Shown here one piece after another: positions 5,734-9,610 of a stretch of 9,610 nt of DNA (within the stretch, counting starts at the first letter, position 1; each line of letters opens with the position of its first letter). Both the position numbers and the translations under genes were made by a program. The notes beneath the pieces are model-generated. The model worked only from the letters and a program-made list of their open reading frames with translations. It was not told where the DNA came from and did no database searches. Location: positions 1 to 9,610 of the forward strand of contig CACZPE010000096.1 in the NCBI GenBank assembly GCA_902782875.1, read 5' to 3'. The stretch comes from an uncultured Ruminococcus sp. Its GTDB lineage: Bacteria > Bacillota_A > Clostridia > Oscillospirales > Ruminococcaceae.

Positions 5734-8700
5734 TTGAACACACAAACAAGAAAGACACTCAGACAGCGTGTACTCGCATTTGTTACGGCTGTTGCAACAT
5801 CCCTGACGCTGATGCTTCCGGGCGTTGCGCCTGTGGTAAGTGCGGAAAGCAGCGGCTACAGCGTTTATTATCAGTTCTATAACGAGAGCGGTTCGACCCG
5901 TCTGAATGAACTCTGGAATACGGATGTACAGGAAGCGCTCGGTACAGAGGACGGCGCACTGGGTGACGGAGATCACTATATCTATGCCGAGGCAAAGGAC
6001 AGCAGCGGTCAGATCACCTATGCTCTCAAGAAAATCGATAATCTGATCTTTAATCCTTTTACCGGGTATTCAACCAGTATACAGCCCGGTGACTTCAGGA
6101 TAGACAAGTATGAGGGCGGCGCGTTCACAGGCAACGACAACAATGGAGGACAAGGATATTATGACCCTTCGTTGTTCAACATCACCGATGTAAGACTTGC
6201 GAAGTCTGCACACGGCGAGAATTTCAATTATACTTCCAGCTCCTACTGGGATAATGAAACCGGTACTATGGTTACCGTGCCCAGTGATTATGAGAATCAC
6301 TCACTGGAAGAAGTCAAGGCAAAGCTTGATTTCAACGATTCGGCACCTCTCGATTTTGCATTCCTTAACAGGAATATGGGGACCGCAGAGACCACTATCA
6401 GGTTCAAGGAAAACAAGTATACCCTGAAATATGAGTATGACGTTGATTTTTCCGATGGTGTTGCCATCACTGCTGATGACGGCTTCTATACGGTTGTGGA
6501 TGTTCATCACCACAGCGGCAAGCATACCTTCTATATAGCACCTCTGACCACCGACGGCACCGCAGGATCGGCAAGCACTGAGGTCAGCAAGGGCATGTGG
6601 ATTGATGATCACGGCGACAAGCTCCCCAACGAGTTCTTTACCGGCGGCGAGAGAGATGTGAATATCCATGTCTTCAAGGCAAAGGATCCCGCTGCTTCAA
6701 AGGCAAAATACGAGTCTGAACAACCTTCGGATGTCAAGGAATTCTTTGCAAATGTTATCGGCGATGTACTCAACGGCTATACCAACGAAGGTACCGTTAT
6801 CCCCGAGAACGGTCTTGTAAAGGCTTATCAGGTGACATCCAACAACGATGATGATACTTTCGGCGTTGTTGTATCTGGCACCACGAAGACATTCCATTCA
6901 AAACTTCATTTCAGCGGCATAACCGCAACGAATGATTATAACTTCAGAACTGTTCTCGGAAATGGTATATACTACGGCGTTACTGCAGACAAATTCGACA
7001 AGCAGAACCACTTCCAGTCCAATTTTGCTGCAAATAACTTCCATACCAAGAGCAACGGCGATGATTTCGAGCCCGACCTCACAGGTGAGTTCGGCGGTCA
7101 CGTATATGCTTACAATTTCGTTGATTTTGACGAGAACTGTGAAGTTACCAAGACATATTCCAAGGAAGATGCTGCCAACAATGTTGCAGGATCATGGATG
7201 TTTGTAGGAAACGGTTCAAACACTGATACATGGACAAAGGGTACTATAGTTCATGTTGACTGTGAGGATCGTGTGCATCAGGATACCATGAGCCATGTTT
7301 CCGTAGTTGTTGAAACAGATCCTTCGGACATCAAGAATAACATAGTAGATCCTATAATTGAAAATGCAACCAATATGTCCGCAGAGCTGGCATCCCATGC
7401 TCCCAATGTAAACATAGAAAAGGTAGGCTCTGATGTAACGATCGATACAAGGAGCTATCCTGCCGATGCAACTATATATGTAGACGGCGATGAAGTGGGT
7501 GCTATCAGCGGTTCCACTCATATCAGAATGATAGAGGGTCAGCTTCTGGTATTCAACTATACCAAGAGCACGACTTATGACAATACAGGTATTGACCTTG
7601 CTATCTATAAGCCCGACGGCACAAGGATACCCTCTGATTCCCTGGGCCCGAATGTTAATACCGTAATGCCCGACGGCCATTATAACAGCACTGAGAATGT
7701 ATGGCTTGATACCGCAACAAGACATATTGTATGGAACCTTAACAGCGTAAAGGATGTATCGGTATTCAACACAGCTGGTATATTCCTTGTTCCCCAGAAG
7801 GATTCCAAGACAGATGTGAAGGGTACCACTTCAGGCTGGATCATATCCGGCGGATATATAAAGAATACCGGCGGTGAGTGGCACTATCTCTACAGCGACC
7901 TCCCCGGCAACACTACAAATATCAAGCTGCGCAAGACCGATATCACAGGCACAGACGAAGTAGCAGGCGCAACTATAGAGATATTTGACAGCAATAACCA
8001 GAGAGTGGCAAAGTGGATATCCAAGGGCAGCAACAAGCCCGGCACGGTTACACTTTCTCCCGGCACATATACCCTTAAGGAAACAGGCACGGAATTTGTT
8101 GACGAAACACTCGGAAAGAAATTCTCCGTTCCCACCACGATTGTAAGGTTCACAGTCACAGAAGTACCCGATTCCCATAACTGCACAGTTACTGTAGATA
8201 CATCATCCGATGGTCTTAAGGTAGATACGGAAGAGGGCTACTACATCTACAAATCTGCAGCATCCGGAGATACTATCGAGATCAGGGATGCAGCCACAAC
8301 AGGATCTGTAAAGGTAAGCAAGAAGACTGTAAACGCTCCTGCAGCTGATGCCGGCAAGAAGTTCGACATAGTTCTAACATCGAACAAGGCTCTTACAGGC
8401 ACATACAAGGCTGTATACAGCGACAGCGACGCAAGCACGGACGATATCACCGATGATGCGTTCAAGTTCACCGAAAACGGCGGCAAATATACCGCTACAG
8501 TATCGCTTGCAGACGGAGAGAGCATTGAGATATCCTATCTCCCCGGCAATACAATCATAACCGCAAGCGAGCCTTCACTGACAGGCTACACAGCAGCATT
8601 CTCGGGCAATCCCGCAACAGCTCTTACAAACGCAGCCACGGTTCCCGAGATCAAGGTGACCAACACCTACGGCACAGTAGTGCCCAAAACTGATATCAAG

Positions 8701-9610
8701 GTGCTCAAGAAGGATTCCAACGGCGAGCCTCTTTCGGGTGCTAACCTGAAGCTCACCGGCATGAACGGAAATGACACCATTAAGTTCACAGAGAGCCAGT
8801 TTGTCACTGCAGGCGGTGCATTATTCCAGAATACTGGTACATCCGGCGGCAACGCTCTTGTATGGAAGACAGGCACAGCAGCTGTGACGATAAAGGATCT
8901 TGTTCCCGGCACATACACCCTTTCCGAGATCACCACTCCCGATCCCGGCAGATATGCAAAGGCTGAGGACATCACCTTTGAGATCAAGGCAGACGGCACT
9001 ATCGACGCTTCCGCAAATGTAACACTTTCCGGCAGCGAGCCCGCACTTGTAACTATGGTTGACGGTGCGCCTACAAGCATTGCGATAAGCAAGCAGAATA
9101 ATCTGGGCGATCCTATTGAAGGTGCAAAGCTCTCGGTTACAGGTAAGTACGAGGGCGGCACGGACATTCTGTTCAACAATGATAATATTTCCGGCATCAC
9201 AGGCGCGGGAATTTCGAACGATGCAAAGAAGATAACCTTTACATCACGCAGCACATCTACAGTGATAAAGGAACTTCCCGACGGTACATATACTCTCCAT
9301 GAAGAGCTCGACGGAGTTCCCAACGGATATGTACACGCTGAAGATATCACCTTTAAGATCGAGGATGGCACAGCAACTATTACAGGCAGCACCGGCAGCA
9401 TCGTGACCGTAAACAGCGTTCAGACTGTTGTGATGGTTGATGAGGAGATACCTGTTTCAGATATCAAGATCAGCAAGAAGGCGATAGCCGGAAGTGCGGA
9501 GATCAAGGGCGCACAGCTGAAGATCACAAGCGACGAAGCAGGCAATACAATCGTAAAGGATGCAAAGACGAATGCAAACCTGAGCTGGACATCAGACGGA
9601 ACGCGGAAGA
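5734..9610 (+). CDS. Large secreted surface adhesin with SpaA/Cna-B-like repeats (3' end outside window)
   Basis: At least 1,292 codons are open from TTG 5734 to the window edge. A signal peptide is clear: basic n-region (RKTLRQR), hydrophobic core to residue 35, likely cleavage at VSA/E after residue 37. Residues 38-334 are not recognised. About 335-723 resembles the 'choice-of-anchor A'/collagen-binding-like adhesin domain: YYGVTADKF, NFAANNF, a predicted-helical segment ending ELASHAPNVN, and the closing SGWIISGGYI and GGEWHYLYSDL. Then follow beta-sandwich modules: about 728-853 (KTD at K734, acid E783), 857-979 (pilin-linkage-like; K863, E946, N977 in TNTYG), 986-1111 (K992, E1065), 1114-1238 (K1120, E1190), and a partial one from 1242 (K1248). 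Lys near the first strand plus Glu in GTYTLxE is the usual intramolecular isopeptide arrangement. It probably sits on the cell wall and binds host or plant-fibre ligands (inference). A sortase motif would be beyond the edge. Confidence 0.9.
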   Translation, partial: MNTQTRKTLRQRVLAFVTAVATSLTLMLPGVAPVVSAESSGYSVYYQFYNESGSTRLNELWNTDVQEALGTEDGALGDGDHYIYAEAKDSSGQITYALKKIDNLIFNPFTGYSTSIQPGDFRIDKYEGGAFTGNDNNGGQGYYDPSLFNITDVRLAKSAHGENFNYTSSSYWDNETGTMVTVPSDYENHSLEEVKAKLDFNDSAPLDFAFLNRNMGTAETTIRFKENKYTLKYEYDVDFSDGVAITADDGFYTVVDVHHHSGKHTFYIAPLTTDGTAGSASTEVSKGMWIDDHGDKLPNEFFTGGERDVNIHVFKAKDPAASKAKYESEQPSDVKEFFANVIGDVLNGYTNEGTVIPENGLVKAYQVTSNNDDDTFGVVVSGTTKTFHSKLHFSGITATNDYNFRTVLGNGIYYGVTADKFDKQNHFQSNFAANNFHTKSNGDDFEPDLTGEFGGHVYAYNFVDFDENCEVTKTYSKEDAANNVAGSWMFVGNGSNTDTWTKGTIVHVDCEDRVHQDTMSHVSVVVETDPSDIKNNIVDPIIENATNMSAELASHAPNVNIEKVGSDVTIDTRSYPADATIYVDGDEVGAISGSTHIRMIEGQLLVFNYTKSTTYDNTGIDLAIYKPDGTRIPSDSLGPNVNTVMPDGHYNSTENVWLDTATRHIVWNLNSVKDVSVFNTAGIFLVPQKDSKTDVKGTTSGWIISGGYIKNTGGEWHYLYSDLPGNTTNIKLRKTDITGTDEVAGATIEIFDSNNQRVAKWISKGSNKPGTVTLSPGTYTLKETGTEFVDETLGKKFSVPTTIVRFTVTEVPDSHNCTVTVDTSSDGLKVDTEEGYYIYKSAASGDTIEIRDAATTGSVKVSKKTVNAPAADAGKKFDIVLTSNKALTGTYKAVYSDSDASTDDITDDAFKFTENGGKYTATVSLADGESIEISYLPGNTIITASEPSLTGYTAAFSGNPATALTNAATVPEIKVTNTYGTVVPKTDIKVLKKDSNGEPLSGANLKLTGMNGNDTIKFTESQFVTAGGALFQNTGTSGGNALVWKTGTAAVTIKDLVPGTYTLSEITTPDPGRYAKAEDITFEIKADGTIDASANVTLSGSEPALVTMVDGAPTSIAISKQNNLGDPIEGAKLSVTGKYEGGTDILFNNDNISGITGAGISNDAKKITFTSRSTSTVIKELPDGTYTLHEELDGVPNGYVHAEDITFKIEDGTATITGSTGSIVTVNSVQTVVMVDEEIPVSDIKISKKAIAGSAEIKGAQLKITSDEAGNTIVKDAKTNANLSWTSDGTRK

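Noticed and set aside
5518..5976. Minus-strand ORF of 152 codons over the adhesin leader and signal peptide
   Set aside because: It crosses the adhesin promoter, leader and start in antisense and has no recognisable domain; the plus-strand reading has a signal peptide and a good ribosome site.
8667..9401. Minus-strand ORF of 244 codons opposite the adhesin repeats
   Set aside because: Low-complexity Ser/Val/Pro content is the antisense of the Thr/Gly/Lys-rich modules. No ribosome site or promoter supports it.

Overview
The window looks like chromosomal DNA from a Gram-positive anaerobe of the Clostridia, most likely Ruminococcus or a close relative in the Oscillospiraceae. The evidence is indirect: strong AAGGAG-type ribosome binding sites, two TTG start codons, frequent ATA codons, a four-cysteine TSCPD protein, an aldo/keto reductase fused to a bacterial ferredoxin domain, and a very large secreted protein built from SpaA/Cna-B-like modules. 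The genus is an inference from style and gene content, not from a marker gene.

Left half (1-4934, minus strand). Six tightly packed genes form one apparent operon read leftward from a consensus promoter (TTGACA, 18 nt, TATAAT) at 4934-4905. In transcription order they are: a HerA/DUF853-type P-loop ATPase, a Cof-type HAD phosphatase, a small basic protein of unknown function, a TSCPD (TIGR03905-type) four-cysteine protein, a membrane-anchored YdcF/DUF218 protein, and a ferredoxin-containing aldo/keto reductase cut by the window start. Four-base ATGA contacts or gaps under 20 bases join nearly all of them, which suggests translational coupling. The genes do not form a recognisable pathway; this looks like a conserved general-metabolism operon.

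Middle (4935-5733). This stretch separates the two divergent transcription units and is mostly non-coding. It holds a cluster of three GC-rich hairpins (4943-4980), an inverted-repeat element of about 224 bp with hairpin-bearing ends and an AT-rich core (5034-5257, MITE-like), and an AT-rich stretch with two very small ORFs that have good ribosome binding sites. An extended -10 promoter (5493-5521) then starts a leader of about 205 nt with several hairpins, repeated complementary segments and a 22-codon upstream ORF.

Right half (5734-end, plus strand). One open reading frame of at least 1,292 codons encodes a secreted, probably wall-attached surface protein: a signal peptide, an N-terminal region not recognised, a domain resembling the 'choice-of-anchor A'/collagen-binding-like adhesin fold, then at least five SpaA/Cna-B-like isopeptide modules. 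It runs off the right edge, so its anchor is not seen.

No CRISPR array, tRNA, rRNA, transposase, phage gene or recognisable defence system is present. The most interesting parts are the structured leader before the adhesin and the palindromic intergenic element, not the operon.
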